Of a stretch of DNA of 64,000 nt, positions 10,525-21,154 are shown piece after piece. Each line of letters starts with the position of its first letter. Positions within the stretch are counted from its first letter, which is position 1. Origin of the DNA: Anodontia alba (taxonomy: Eukaryota > Mollusca > Bivalvia > Lucinida > Lucinidae); contig OZ024830.1 in NCBI GenBank assembly GCA_964016985.1, forward strand, positions 16,086,419-16,150,418. Reading direction: 5' to 3'. The translations under genes and the position numbers were made by a program. Under the pieces are notes generated by a model, which saw only the letters and a list, made by a program, of their open reading frames with translations, made no database searches and was not told where the DNA came from.

Positions 10525-10630
10525 ACAAAAATAATTTATGTTTTCCTTCTGTTGCGAATCGGCAAGAGATCTGTAGGCCTACAGATCTCTTGCCGATTCG
10601 CAACAGAAGGAAAACATAAATTATTTTTGT
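10525..10630. repeat. Perfect 106-bp palindrome without spacer
   Basis: Arms of 53 nt match at every position, with the centre AGGCCT at 10575-10580 and no loop. Outer arm begins ACAAAAATAATTTATG; inner arm ends GGCAAGAGATCTGTAGG. No TTAA or TA duplication directly flanks it. It differs from all other hairpins in the window. Confidence 0.9.
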
Positions 10631-10795
10631 GTTGTCCATTGAACAAAGATCTATACTGGACTGCGTATAAGTCTTGTGAGGATCTTTATACTCAACCGAA
10701 ACCATCATGTAAATGATTAGTGAAGACACAGGCCAGACTGCATGGATGTATATCAGGCTAGTCTGCATTTTCATTGGTCACATATGGGGGGAATT

Positions 10796-10952
10796 CATAT
10801 CTCAAGATGAGGTGCTTTATTTAAATCAAAAGTAGATATTTTTCTTATTTCTCCACAAAAGCATATGTTGTGGGTACTCATTAGAAGTGCCTTGTTTTTT
10901 GTGGAGAAATAAGAAAAATATTATGTGGATATACCCTCTTTTCTGGAGATAT
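10796..10952. mobile_element. MITE family C, centre deleted
   Basis: Normal outer stem (CTTATTTCTCCACAAAAGCA) and right end (CCCTCTTTTCTGGAGATATG). After CATTAGAAGTGCCTTG the right half of the central palindrome is missing. Confidence 0.55.
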
Positions 10953-11100
10953 GGGAAATGTTAGTCTTCCCATGGCATGTTTCAAATATGCAATGGTCTA
11001 GACGTAGAACTTTCTTCAAATCCTATGTGTAAGGAAAACCAATAGCGGATAATCTTCATATTGAAGTGTAGCCAAAAAATATAAGAATTACAACAGTATA

Positions 11101-11309
11101 TTAACTTTCACCACTCTCTGTGCAAATTCAGCAGATGACAACTTGATTAAAGTGTTCATATTTTTTCCCAGAAAATAGGCTCTGACATTTCATACAAATT
11201 GTCTCCTAAGAACTTGCATGAAATGTCAAAGCCTATTTTCTGGGAAAAATAAGAAAAATATTTTAAAACTTCATCTGCTGAAATTTTTACCCAGCATGCT
11301 GAGCAGTAA
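11101..11309. mobile_element. MITE family B
   Basis: TTAA at 11101, left terminus CTTTCACCACTCTCTGTGC, long inverted arms CCCAGAAAATAGGCTCTGAC / GTCAAAGCCTATTTTCTGGG, right terminus TTTTTACCCAGCATGCTGAG. Confidence 0.6.
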
Positions 11310-11759
11310 GACAGTTTTAATTCATATGTTAAATTTTTATTAAATAGGATAGTACTATGGATATTAGTTGGTGATTGTGAGTAATCTTGAATGGAGGTGC
11401 ATGTAAGTGCAAAGCAATTAGATGTTTTTTGGTATTTAACATCCCGTCAGAGATATTTCAGTCATTTCAGGACTTAGTTAAGCTGCATGCATTGGAATAC
11501 TGTTTAATAATGTTACTACTAGGATTCAGATTTGCATCTTAGTGACTCAGAGGCGAGTACTTAATGAACAGCAAACATACTTGAGACAATTACTGTTTAT
11601 TTTGTTTGTTTGAAAAAAACTTTAATTATGGTACCCCAAATCTGTTACCTTAATTCCTTACCATACCTGTTCCAGGGTATGTGTATACACCAAATGTCCA
11701 GCTTATACCGCATCTTTACAGTCTGATTTGGGTCATCCTTGCCCATTGATACTGAAGAG
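11310..11759. other. Stretch without recognisable genes
   Basis: AT-rich with no repeat family or exon signature. TACCATACCTGTTCCAGGGTA (near 11655) resembles an F terminus, but the partner end is absent. Confidence 0.3.
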
Positions 11760-11761
11760 TA

Positions 11762-12079
11762 CCATATTCGACCTATTTACCGCACTGTGTGTGTGCTTAG
11801 GTGTTTCAGAAATCACTAGAAATTTCTTAATACAGGTACACTTCAAAGAAGATCAGCAGAGAACTTCATTAGGGACATATTTAATGATACTTACACAGTA
11901 TTTTTTCTGACTTTATAAGAGCATATGTTATTGGAGTTGAGGCAATTCAAATGAGTACCAAAAACATATGTTTTTATAAAGAAGTAGATAAAAGTACACT
12001 GGGTGTAACCTAAAGACTACTAATTAATTGCATGACTGTGTGCTTATAGGAGCATGTGCGGTGATTAGGTTGAATACTG
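11762..12079. mobile_element. MITE family D, near full length
   Basis: TA at 11760-11761 and 12080-12081. Ends CCATATTCGACCTATTTACC / GGTGATTAGGTTGAATACTG. Central arms GAGCATATGTTATTGG... and CAAATGAGTACCAAAAACAT. It has the D right body (TGACTGTGTGCTTATAGG). Confidence 0.65.
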
Positions 12080-12193
12080 TATATCTGAAAACAGTAATGG
12101 TTCTGATCAGACCCAATGAACGAGCAAGCTTATCTGGTCCTTAACTGTTTGCATATGTACTAAAGACATATCTTTTTAAGCTCATAGATTCAT

Positions 12194-12386
12194 CATAGCC
12201 CCAAATAAAGGGCTTTTTTTCAGACCAAAACTATTGAGATTTCTCTTACTTTTCCACTAAAAATGTGTTGTGATTACTCATTAGAAGTGCCTCACTGAAG
12301 CAATTATAATGACTATCCACAACATATGCTTTTGTGGAGAAATGAGAGAAATATTCACGTGGATAATGTTGCTCATCAGGAGCTGT
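12194..12386. mobile_element. MITE family C
   Basis: Ends CATAGCCCCAAATAAAG / ATCAGGAGCTGTG. Diverged central arms TCATTAGAAGTGCCTCA / GAAGCAATTATAATGA. Confidence 0.5.
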
Positions 12387-12401
12387 GCATTCACAATTTA
12401 A

Positions 12402-12606
12402 CCCTTGTCCTGCTGAATAAATTAAGCTGCCATGCCCACTTCTAATTTTCAGCCAATCAGATTACTTGATCCAGATTGTTGCTATAAATTCACATACTTA
12501 ATGGCAAACAGTGCAGATCCAGATCAGTTGGCTTCTTCAGAAGCCAATTGATCTAGATCTACACTGTTTGCTAAGACAGGACATGTCATGTTCAGCAAGA
12601 GAAGGG
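12402..12606. mobile_element. MITE family A abutting a family E MITE
   Basis: CCCTTGTCCTGCTGAAT / TTCAGCAAGAGAAGGG between TTAA at 12398-12401 and 12607-12610. The second TTAA is also the left flank of the next element. Confidence 0.8.
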
Positions 12607-12610
12607 TTAA

Positions 12611-12831
12611 CCCATTGTAGGCGGAAGACCCATAAAAGGGTAATTGGCAAACAGTACAGACCCAGATCAGATGCCACAGAATGTGGCATCTGATCAGCGT
12701 CTCCACTGTTTGCAAATAGTTTAGCCATTTTTCTCTAGGAATATGTAAATCTCATAACTGGATGTACCTAGAATGGAAATTGGACTCTTCCAATATATAG
12801 TGTGGGGAGAGTCTATTCAGTACACAATGGG
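12611..12831. mobile_element. MITE family E
   Basis: CCCATTGTAGGCGG / TACACAATGGG ends with TTAA at 12607-12610 and 12832-12835. Contains the GGCAAACAGTACAGACCCAG core hairpin and an asymmetric AT-rich right arm (GACTCTTCCAATATATAG). Confidence 0.75.
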
Positions 12832-12835
12832 TTAA

Positions 12836-13720
12836 ATATTTCAAGATTTTTTTCACAGGATAAGTAAAGACCCAGGTGGTGGGTTGGAAATAAGCAGCTC
12901 CTGGTGAATGGTGTTTATAATACATAATTTGCTCAAAAATTGAAAGAAGATTAAGATTAGGATTTATTTGTGTACACATAAGTCATATATATCATTACAT
13001 AATCAAACATTACATATAAATTAAAACATAAACTATCAAGATTTATTTACAAATAGATAAAACTGATATGACTAGCACATTTTGGAAATTTTTGATATCA
13101 CATTTAAAATTTAGCACAATTCAATATAATATCACACATTACTTTTAACTATGAATGCACTATCTATATGTTTATGATGATAAGATTTAGACTAAATGTA
13201 CACAGGAAAGCCCATAACCTTATTTCCAGTGGAGTCCTGCATTTTACACATTCATAGCATATATAGAATGACTGTGGCAATTTTTAAGTATTGATCAGCT
13301 GAATAGACTGGCATCAGTCTTGGAATCAAACATTGATCCTATAAAATACAATACCATTGTATAAGCTATATTCAAACAAAAATGAAAAAAAAAAAAAAAA
13401 AAGAAGATAATTGCAGCAACTTATTGTCTAGTGCTTCAAAATCTTATCTGTTAATACACCACAACCTCTTTATAATACTATTGCTGGGACCAGAGGTTTA
13501 TAATTTTACTTACGGGTCTATCAGGTCCCCAGTATGGGTGTGCAACATGTTGTGTGCGGGTTCCTATCATCTGATTTGCTGCTGACTGAAAGTTTATCAT
13601 GAATACAATCTAGTTCTCTAAGAGAAACTGGTATGATAAAAGCTTTCATCTCTGCAGTACTTCATTAAATCTTTACAGAAATAATAATTACACATGCCAA
13701 TGCACAGTCAAAGAAAAAAA
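12836..13720. other. AT-rich stretch without recognisable genes
   Basis: Includes a poly(A) run at 13386-13401. ORFs crossing it are low complexity. No inverted repeat or microsatellite beyond that run. Confidence 0.35.
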
Positions 13721-13724
13721 AAAT

Positions 13725-13803
13725 CAACAGACGACATTTTGAAATATTTTTCTGATTTGTTCCAGAAAACAGGGTTTGACATTTCATAGAAACTGTCTCC
13801 TAA
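13725..13803. mobile_element. Left half of a family B MITE
   Basis: CAACAGACGACATTTTGAAA through CAGGGTTTGACATTTCATAG; then the complementary half is missing, and family C sequence begins. Confidence 0.45.
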
Positions 13804-13834
13804 GTATCCATTTAATATTTTTCCTATTTCTTAA

Positions 13835-14055
13835 CCCATTGTAGTTAGGAGACCCGTAAAAGGGTAATTGGCAAACAGTGCAGACCCAGATTAGACGTCA
13901 CAGAATGTGGCGTCTGATGAGGGTCTCCACTGTTTGCAAACAGTTTAGCCACTTTTCTCTAGGAATATGTAAATCTCATAGCCGGACCTACCTAAAATTG
14001 AAATTGGACTCTTCCAATATATAGGGTGGGGAGAGTCTATTCAGTCTACAATGGG
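13835..14055. mobile_element. MITE family E inside C
   Basis: TTAA 13831-13834; right flank mutated to TTTA. Ends CCCATTGTAG / CTACAATGGG. Core hairpin carries compensated changes (GACGTC/GACGTC-like arms ATTAGACGTCACA / TGTGGCGTCTGAT). Confidence 0.7.
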
Positions 14056-14075
14056 TTTATATTATGTGTTGTGGG

Positions 14076-14349
14076 TACTGTATTTACCCTAAGTATTACT
14101 TTTCCTAAATTTATACTGTAGGAAAGAACCAAAATTAATGACCACCAACTATGTGTGTTAACCTTTTATTAAAACATCAACAGGTTTCGCTCTTTATGAG
14201 CTTTATCAAGAGTTTCTTAAATTTGTTACAGTCCATTCTACTACCTCTTGATGTGTTTGAAATATTGTTGTATGTATAGCAAACAGTATAGACCCTGATC
14301 AGATGCTGCATTCTTCGCATCTGATCTTGGTCTGCACTGTTTGCAAAGG
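14076..14349. mobile_element. MITE family F inside C
   Basis: Left terminus TATTTACCCTAAGTATTA, then an extra 80 bp with an ATGAGCTTTATCAAGAG segment, then F body CCATTCTACTACCTCTTGAT and core GCAAACAGTATAGACCCTG / CTGCACTGTTTGC. Confidence 0.5.
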
Positions 14350-14521
14350 CCCTCATTGAGGCACTTCTAATGAGTACCCACAACATGTTTTCATGGAGGA
14401 AAAAGAAAAATATCAGTATTTTCTGGTTAAATAAAAGAGCCTTAGCTTGAGATATGACAGGGCTTCATTTCTTTTGATGTCACCCTTCCATCATCTCGGT
14501 ATATAGCTGAAATACTATTAA

Positions 14522-15135
14522 CCCTTAAGCTGCTAATCGCGACTATTGTCGTTTTGGAGGGGTATGCCAACTCTAAACCTTGTCCTACTTACGATACACC
14601 AGATGCAACCATTCAGATCAAGTGCTCCTATACAGGAAGGAACCTACTTTCATACAAATACACCGCTCTTCATTAGAAAGTAAGATGCTGGAGTTTACCT
14701 AAGCTAATAAAGACTGAGAATACCGAATTTTAAGCTGCCAGCAATTTTGGCACTCACTCTGTCAGTTTTATCATGATTTTCTGGAAAAAACACCCATGAC
14801 ACCTAAATCATCTCCAGTGAGGAAGAAGTAAGAACAACAGTAGAACCTACATATGTCACCCATTTCTTTCTGCATTGCACACAGTAAGCGCTGGTCTCTT
14901 GTGTTTTTTTTTTTTGTTTTTAAGTGTCTAAAGCGGTTCCCGGTTGCCACATGACTGTCACATGACTGAAAATCATGTGATGATCACTTTGCCGGTAAGA
15001 TGGCTACATACAATCGGCAAAATATGTGTGAAAATGTCCATCAAAATCAAGGCAAAACCGAGGAAGTAATGGCTTCTCAAGTAGGGGTACCCCATCTAAC
15101 AGGCCTGATTTACGACTTTTGCCGCAGCCTAAGGG
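14522..15135. mobile_element. 614-bp TTAA element with promoter-like right half and an ATG
   Basis: TTAA at 14518-14521 and 15136-15139. Ends CCCTTAAGCTGC / GCAGCCTAAGGG. Its right half holds three CACATG/CATGTG E-boxes (14948, 14959, 14974), then GGTAAGATGGCTACATAC with an ORF from 15000 that reads 45 codons to the terminus (contains HLTGLIYDFCRSLR). It may be a deletion derivative keeping the 5' end of a transposase gene, or a captured gene fragment. Confidence 0.55.
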
Positions 15136-15289
15136 TTAAAAGTTATCAAAAATACAAATTCATCCATATACCTTCTTGGATGTTTGGTGGACAAATATTG
15201 GTAGACAACTAGAAACAAAACAGAGAACATTAAAGACATATTCTAAAAGCTGAAGTAAGCCACAGGTCAAAGTGAAAAAGGTATGTACT

Positions 15290-15490
15290 ATTAGCAATTA
15301 CCATGCTATATGGGAAATTCAGCAGATGACAAAATGAGGTTTTCTTATTTATCCTAGAAAATTGAATGACGCTTCATGCAAATTGTCTCCTTAGGAGTCA
15401 ATTTGCTGAAGTGTCAAATTAAAAAAAAAAAAAAAAAAAATTAAAATGTTTATATCTGCTGAATTTTTTACAGAGCATGCAAAGTGTTAG
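15290..15490. mobile_element. MITE family B with expanded A run
   Basis: CATGCTATATGGGAAATTCAG opens it; arms CTTCATGCAAATTGTCTCC / GTCAATTTGCTGAAGTGTC. A 20-nt A run (15421-15440) replaces the usual right stem. Confidence 0.5.
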
Positions 15491-15536
15491 TGTAAGTAAA
15501 ATGCGCAGTATCCATGATCAGACTGCACAGGCTGAT

Positions 15537-15784
15537 CTGGGCCCAGTTGTTCAAAGCGTCATTAGCTTAACGAGCTCGTTAAGGGTCATTTCGTTAACTG
15601 TTTTAGCGGATTCAATATACAATATTCAGATATTTTTTGCTGAAAAAATGTGAGTAGCTTTTGCACTGCAAAAGCTACTCACATTTTTTCAGCAAAAAAT
15701 TTCAGCGTATTTGCGTATCACTCGATGTAAATTTTAACGAATTGTTAACTAACAACATCGTTAGCTTTGAACAACTGGGCCCTG
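15537..15784. mobile_element. MITE family G, copy 1
   Basis: Ends TGGGCCCAGTTGTTCAAAGC / GCTTTGAACAACTGGGCCC. Central hairpin AATGTGAGTAGCTTTTGCA with its exact complement. Intermediate arms AACGAGCTCGTTAAGG are self-complementary. Confidence 0.75.
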
Positions 15785-16097
15785 GGCTTTTACTATCCGC
15801 ATATGCTCGAAAATGCATTTTTGTTTGACACTGCCCAAAATATAGATATTACAGCAAATGTTATCTGTTGGTAAGTCGTTCTGTGTTAACACTGGTATTC
15901 CAGGCAGCTGTCTTATATTTGAGATAACTCTTGCAGTAGCATTTGTCATATAACTGAAACTGTATTAAAGTTACAGTGATGACAAATCATTTGACTTTTC
16001 CTTGGCAGTAGGTTAGACCTGTACTTTATGGTTTAAGTCAGTTGGATAAATGGTTTTTAACTCTTATTGGAAAATACAGGACTGAGCAAACTCTAAA

Positions 16098-16280
16098 ATG
16101 TTGGGAAATACAGGCCTGAGCAAACAGTATAGACCCAGTGCAGCATTTGATCAGAGCCTGCACTGCATTCATCCAGCAGCTTCTTAGACACATCAACAGG
16201 TAGTAAGATGGATTTGTTCAAATGTTGGGACAAGTTTGATAAAGAATTAAGGTGCCCTAATATTTAGGGTAAATACAGTA
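16098..16280. mobile_element. MITE family F
   Basis: CAGGCCTGAGCAAACAGTATA then a shortened core, and right body AAGGTGCCCTAATATTTAGG ending GTAAATACAGTA. Confidence 0.5.
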
Positions 16281-16297
16281 GATATAAAATTAGTATC

Positions 16298-16534
16298 CAG
16301 GGCCCAGTTGTTCAAAACGTTGTTAGCTTAACGAGCTTGTTAAGGGTCATTTTGTTAACTGTTTTAGCAGATTCAATATACAATATTCTGATATTTTTTC
16401 TGAAAAAATGTGAGTAGCTTTTGCACTGCAAAAGCTACTCACATTTTTTCAGCAAAAAATTTCAGCATATTTGCGTGTCATTTGATGTAAATTTTAACGA
16501 AACGACGTCGTTAACTTTGAACAACTGGGCCCTG
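16298..16534. mobile_element. MITE family G, copy 2
   Basis: The best preserved ends: CAGGGCCCAGTTGTTCAAA / TTTGAACAACTGGGCCCTG. Same 50-bp central hairpin as copy 1 only 760 bp away. No target duplication is visible. Confidence 0.75.
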
Positions 16535-16535
16535 G

Positions 16536-17290
16536 TTGCCTGCTCTGAGTTTGCTATTGGGGTATGTTTAAAGATCCTCACAATGATTGCCATGGATCAC
16601 CAAGAAATAGTTCACACTATGTAGAATGACAAAACAAATCTTGATGATTGTAGTAGCTAAACTGTGCCAATCAGATAGCCAGTATAACTTAGTATTAAAA
16701 TATTTTTAAAGACTTATCAACAATAGGTCACCATTCTAAAATGCAATCTAGTAAATAAAACCTAAAACCATTCTTTTGTTCTGCAGTAGGTTGATTGGTG
16801 ATCAATGTATTAACTATCCTGATTTTAATTGTACAATTTTAAAGACAATACACATGGGTGTACTTATAAGTTGGGAGTCATCACCCTGTGTAGATTTCTA
16901 TTGTTTGGTTGTTCAACATATTTTCAAGTTGAAATATTCAAGACTTAAAATCAAACGTCAAACAGTGGTGTAAAAACAGCCAGTTCATTAACTTTCGTAC
17001 TTTCTAGTCTTGTGTCTTATTCAGAGGATTACTTTTTCATATTTAAAAAATAAGGATTTAAATATCACAGTACACGGTAACTTTGCTGTCCAGGAAAGTA
17101 AAATTTGTAATAACACTTATTTCAATATACTTTAAACAAACAAAGGAAGATAAGGTTAAAGATAAGGTTAAAATGTTGGTATAAGGAAGTTCTTTAATAT
17201 TAATTAAGTCTAATTCTGTCGTTACAAAAGTAAAATTTGAAATTTTAAGGGAAATGATTTTACTTTCTGAGGTGGTAACTCTTTCCATAT
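16536..17290. other. Stretch without recognisable genes
   Basis: AT-rich; a short tandem duplication GATAAGGTTAAA occurs at 17150-17172. No exon or repeat family seen. Confidence 0.35.
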
Positions 17291-17297
17291 TGTTTTG

Positions 17298-17390
17298 CCC
17301 TTCTGAAAAGGGATCTACTCTAAAAGAAAAGAATTTGCTCCCCATGATAACAAATTCTTTCCTTTTAGTGTAGAACCCTTTTTAGAAGGG
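17298..17390. repeat. Inverted repeat, CCCTTCTGAAAAGGG family
   Basis: Arms CCCTTCTGAAAAGGGATCTA...AAAGAATTTG and CAAATTCTTTCCTTTTAGTG...AGAAGGG with a 13-nt loop. Related arms occur at 20870-21000 (interrupted by T runs) and one arm at 21548-21590, so this is a distinct dispersed family. Confidence 0.6.
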
Positions 17391-17496
17391 ACTTGGGTTG
17401 CAAGAAAGCAAACAGGAAGTCAAAGAAGTTATCTCCTTTGTCAGATATGGTAGAAAATCTACCAAATGTATCCAGTCACCTTAATTGAAGTTATGT

Positions 17497-17582
17497 CCCC
17501 CCCCCCCCCCCACACACACACACACAGACACACACAGACACACACCCACACTCCACACACCCCTCAAAAAAAAAAAAAAAAA
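17497..17582. repeat. Compound microsatellite C(n)-(CA)n-A(n)
   Basis: About 14 C, then CA repeats with CACAGA interruptions, ending in an 18-nt A run. Confidence 0.9.
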
Positions 17583-17886
17583 ATCTCCCATCGCTAAGTA
17601 GCCAGATGAATTTGTTCAAATTTTAGGCGACATATGGAATTGAGTCAAGGGTGTCCAAATATTTGCTCTGTTTGGACATCTCAAAAAAAATATTCGCTTT
17701 GTGCTTTACCCAGAAGATGAAACTTGCTAAGTTTAATGCAAATTCTTGTATTGTAACTACTACTACTTTTCACCAATTGTTTTATTCTGTTTTGGAAAAA
17801 AAAAAAAACTAAAAAAAAATTCAGTTTGATTTTGGTCAAAAAGATCTGTTCATATCAGGAGCAGATAATCTGACCTCTTCAGCACA

Positions 17887-18095
17887 ACCATATTCACTCT
17901 AAATATTCAGACCCCTCAACTTCTTACCAAACTTTTCTAAATTTTAACAAACGTCCCATTTTACTACAAGTTCATGTACACAGAAGCTGCTTGATGAGTG
18001 GCAAACAGTGTAAACCCTGATCAGATGCTGCATTAAATGGGGTTAAAACAGGGTCTACACTGTTTGCTAAGGCTGTCTGAATATTGTTCTTCAAT
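17887..18095. mobile_element. MITE family F
   Basis: CTAAATATTCAGACCCCTC left end, body AAACGTCCCATTTTACTAC, core GCAAACAGTGTAAACCCTG / CAGGGTCTACACTGTTTGC, right end GGCTGTCTGAATATTG. Confidence 0.6.
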
Positions 18096-18111
18096 CGAAA
18101 AATAAATTTAA

Positions 18112-18305
18112 CGCTTGCCATGCTAAATAAACTGAGATGCCAGGCCCACTTCTAATTTTCAGCCAATCATATTACTTGATCCTGGTTATTGATACATACT
18201 TAAACACAGTATAGATCCAGATCAGTTGGCTTCTTCAGAAGCCAACTGATCTGGATCTACACTGTTTGTAAAGGCAGGGTAAATCCGGGTTTAGGAGGAC
18301 TAGGG
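18112..18305. mobile_element. MITE family A
   Basis: TTAA at 18108-18111 and 18306-18309. Left end changed to CGCTTGCCATGC, right end AGGACTAGGG. Core arms GATCAGTTGGCTTC / GAAGCCAACTGATC perfect. Confidence 0.75.
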
Positions 18306-18589
18306 TTAAATTCTTCCGGCAGCCCACACAATCCAAAGCATCTGAGTATCTCAAATATGTTGCTGTTTTTTCGGCACATGTTTAGATTAAAGTTTATATG
18401 TGAACTTGGTGGCAGTAACAAACAGATTATGTACTGTGTTAAAGCAGTAAACATTTGTGATAAAATTCTTTTATCATAATATTTATGAATTTTTTTTCTC
18501 ATGTGAAGACCAGAAACTTAAGCACATACTGATAAATCATTAGCTTCAGGGTTTATTAACTGACCAGATTCAGTTGAAACAAGTTATGG

Positions 18590-18712
18590 TAGTGATATTT
18601 GTCTAATTTTTCTCAGAAAATTAGGTTTGACATTCCTAACATATTGTCTCTTTAAATAATAATAAAAAAAAAAAAATGTTTCAGAATGTCATCTGCTGAT
18701 TTTTAGACCCCA
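18590..18712. mobile_element. Fragment of a family B MITE
   Basis: CTCAGAAAATTAGGTTTGAC with a decayed right arm, then an A run and AATGTCATCTGCTGA. Confidence 0.4.
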
Positions 18713-18986
18713 CATCTATTAATGGCAAAACCAAGATTGAGTTCGAAAAGTGAGGTTTATAATGCACTGATTTAAATAAGAGTAACTTGAAAAGCATAAA
18801 ATTTTGGTTTACAATTAAAACTTCAGTTCGAATGAACATAATTCAATGAAATTCAGTATTTGTTCTGTTGTAAGGTTAAATGCATATGGACAGATATTTC
18901 TAGTTTTACTCAGCAATTGTTGAGTGTTAATATCCTGTTTCTATTTCTTGAAAATATGAGGACCAAAGGTTTGGATTTAGTAGTAT

Positions 18987-19271
18987 TTTTGTTGTGTGGA
19001 TTTTTGACGCTATCAGGCACCCGAGGCAAATAGAGGCAGCGGCGATTTTATGTACATGTATTTGTACAGCCATGCTTCCATGGATCACCCATGCACACTT
19101 GGTGCCGCTGTCTGTCACCAAGCGCCACCACTTTATACTGAACCCAGGGCACATCGAGTATGAGCTATGCATACTAATGGTCTGAAAATTGTCTCAACCC
19201 GAGCGGGATTTGAACCCAAGATATCCCGCTTGAAAGTCAAGTGCACTAATCACTAGGCCACCCAGCCCAAA
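18987..19271 (-). mobile_element. tRNA-derived SINE, minus strand
   Basis: On the minus strand the element begins with a tRNA-like head (19270 down to 19198): A-box-like GTGGCCTAGTGATTAGTGC and B box GGTTCAAATCC (19216-19206). The body runs leftward to an A-rich tail CACACAACAAAA. Flanks ATTTAGTAGTAT (18975-18986) and ATTTGGTAGTAT (19272-19283) form a 12-bp target duplication with one mismatch. Confidence 0.75.
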
Positions 19272-19316
19272 ATTTGGTAGTATCAAAATCACTGTTCATA
19301 TAATAATATAATGTAA

Positions 19317-19523
19317 CACTTACCATGCTATGGGCAAATTCAGCAGACGACAAATTGATGATATTTTTCTTATTTTTCCCAGAAAATAGGCTTTGACATT
19401 TTATGCAAATTGTCTCTCCTAGCAGACAATTTGCATGAAATGTCAAAGCCTATTTTCAGGGAAAAAATAAGAAAAATAATTCAAAATATTGTCTGTTGAA
19501 AGATTTACCCAGCATCCAAAGTG
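19317..19523. mobile_element. MITE family B, well preserved
   Basis: ACACTTACCATGCT / AGCATCCAAAGTGT ends with GTAA/TTAA flanks. Long arms CCCAGAAAATAGGCTTTGAC and complement; centre CTCTCCTAGCAGAC. Confidence 0.7.
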
Positions 19524-19557
19524 TTAAGCAGCCATTTTGAGTTATTAGATGAACCAT

Positions 19558-19826
19558 CTCATAGATCCAGCCAGATTAGAGGGGTATCCAGATAAATATT
19601 TTTCTTATTTTTCCACAGAAACATATGTTGTGGGTAGTCATCAGATGCCCCTCAGCAAGGTGCTTCTAATGAATACCCACAACATATGTTTTTGTGGAGA
19701 AATAAAAAAAAACTCAGCATGTTTTGGTTGAAAAACACAGTGTATTTTTTTGTGGAGAAATAAGAAAAATATCAATATTTTTTTGCTTGATAAAAAGGTG
19801 CCTAATCTGGAGCTGTGTATGCCATT
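19558..19826. mobile_element. MITE family C with partial stem duplication
   Basis: Full C palindrome, after which the TTTTGTGGAGAAATAAGAAA stem segment is repeated at 19748-19768, adding about 60 bp before the right end AATCTGGAGCTGTG. Confidence 0.6.
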
Positions 19827-20407
19827 TGAAAGGGTTGTGGGTGGTGGTGGGTGGGGTGCTTTTTTGCATGCTTACAGTGAAGACAAAAATCAACCTGTGC
19901 ATTTGTGTAGTGTGGTCTCACTTTTCACACTCATCATTGAATTCTAAGATATCCATTGCATCTAAAGACAAATGACAATTGCCCTGGTCAGACCACCCAG
20001 ATATGCATGGTCATAAATGACTGTTAATGCCTTGTTAAATTGTTCAGCTAAATTCCTTTTAACTTTATATGTTGCCCTGCTAATTTCAATAGTTTTAAGA
20101 TCATTCATTTTAAATCAGTTTATTTCACTTGTTAATCTGCTGGATTTTGTTTGTCAAACAAGAGTCATTTCTAAACATGGGTGGATTTAAGTGGCTATCA
20201 GCTTTATTACTTAGGGAAATACTCTCAAATTCGAGGTCAAATGTTAATTAATTTGTGACTAATAGGTATGGTCATGTTTATACAACTACATATACCTCTG
20301 GTGTTTGGTGGTGATTTTCGGTCTGGAATTTAATGTCAGTGTTTCTGTGGCAGAATTTGTGGATTCATTTATTAATTTAAACAGTCAAAGGACAGCTGAA
20401 CACTTAA

Positions 20408-20612
20408 CCCTTCTCTTGCTGAACACGACATGCCCTCTCTTAGCAAACAGTGTAGATCCAGATCAGTTGGCTTCTGAAGAAGCCAACTGATCTGGATCTG
20501 CACTGTTTGTCATTAAGTATGTGAATTTATATCAACAATCTAGATCAAGCAATCTTATTGGCTGAAAATTAGAAATGGGTGTGGCATCTTAATTTATTCA
20601 GCATGACAAGGG
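20408..20612. mobile_element. MITE family A sharing a TTAA with a B MITE
   Basis: CCCTTCTCTTGCTGAAC / TTCAGCATGACAAGGG, TTAA 20404-20407 and 20613-20616. Core GATCAGTTGGCTTCTGAAGAAG perfect. Confidence 0.8.
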
Positions 20613-20616
20613 TTAA

Positions 20617-20808
20617 CATGCTATGAGCAAATTCAGCAGACAACAAAATAATGATTTTTTCTTATTTTTCCTGGAAAACTGGATTTGAGATTTCATGCAA
20701 ATTGAGACAATTTGCATGAATTGTCAAATCCTATTTTCTGGGAAAAATAAGAAGAAAAAAAATTTCAGTATGTTGTATATGTCTGCTGAAATTTTTAGCC
20801 AGAAGACA
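20617..20808. mobile_element. MITE family B directly after the A MITE
   Basis: Starts CATGCTATGAGCAAATTCAG at the shared TTAA and ends AGCCAGAAGACA|TTAA (20809-20812). Arms GGATTTGAGATTTCATGC / GCATGAATTGTCAAATCC. Confidence 0.75.
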
Positions 20809-21154
20809 TTAAGTGGAACAGGTACACTTCCAGGGGAGGCAATTGTCACAACTGTCAAACTTATTTAGTTCCCCGTTCTGAAAAAAGATCTACTCTTTGA
20901 AGAAAGAATTTGATCCCCACTGAGCAAGGTTTTTTTTTTTGTTTTTTTGTTGTTTTTTTTCCTTTTTTCCTTTTAGAGTAGTACCCTTTTCAGAAGGAAG
21001 TCACAAAAGTGTCTCCATTAGAAAACAAAAAAAAAAAAAGAAAAAAAAAAAAAAAATGACAAAAAATCTACCAAGTGTATCCAATCCTTAAATATTTGTG
21101 TCTATCCTTTGGAATAATGTATTTTGAGATACTGAAACAAAAAAAAAAAAATAT

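Larger units (their letters stand above)
13804..14455. mobile_element. MITE family C broken by an E and an F insertion
   Basis: C left stem (TATTTTTCCTATTTC) stops at 13830 and resumes after 14056 with TATTATGTGTTGTGGGTACT. It is broken again near 14076 by F, and the C right half (CATTGAGGCACTTCTAATGAG to GCTTGAGATATG) follows from 14350. Confidence 0.6.

Noticed and set aside
19198..19270. Minus-strand tRNA gene
   Set aside because: Likewise the head of a SINE (18987-19271) with a near-perfect target duplication.
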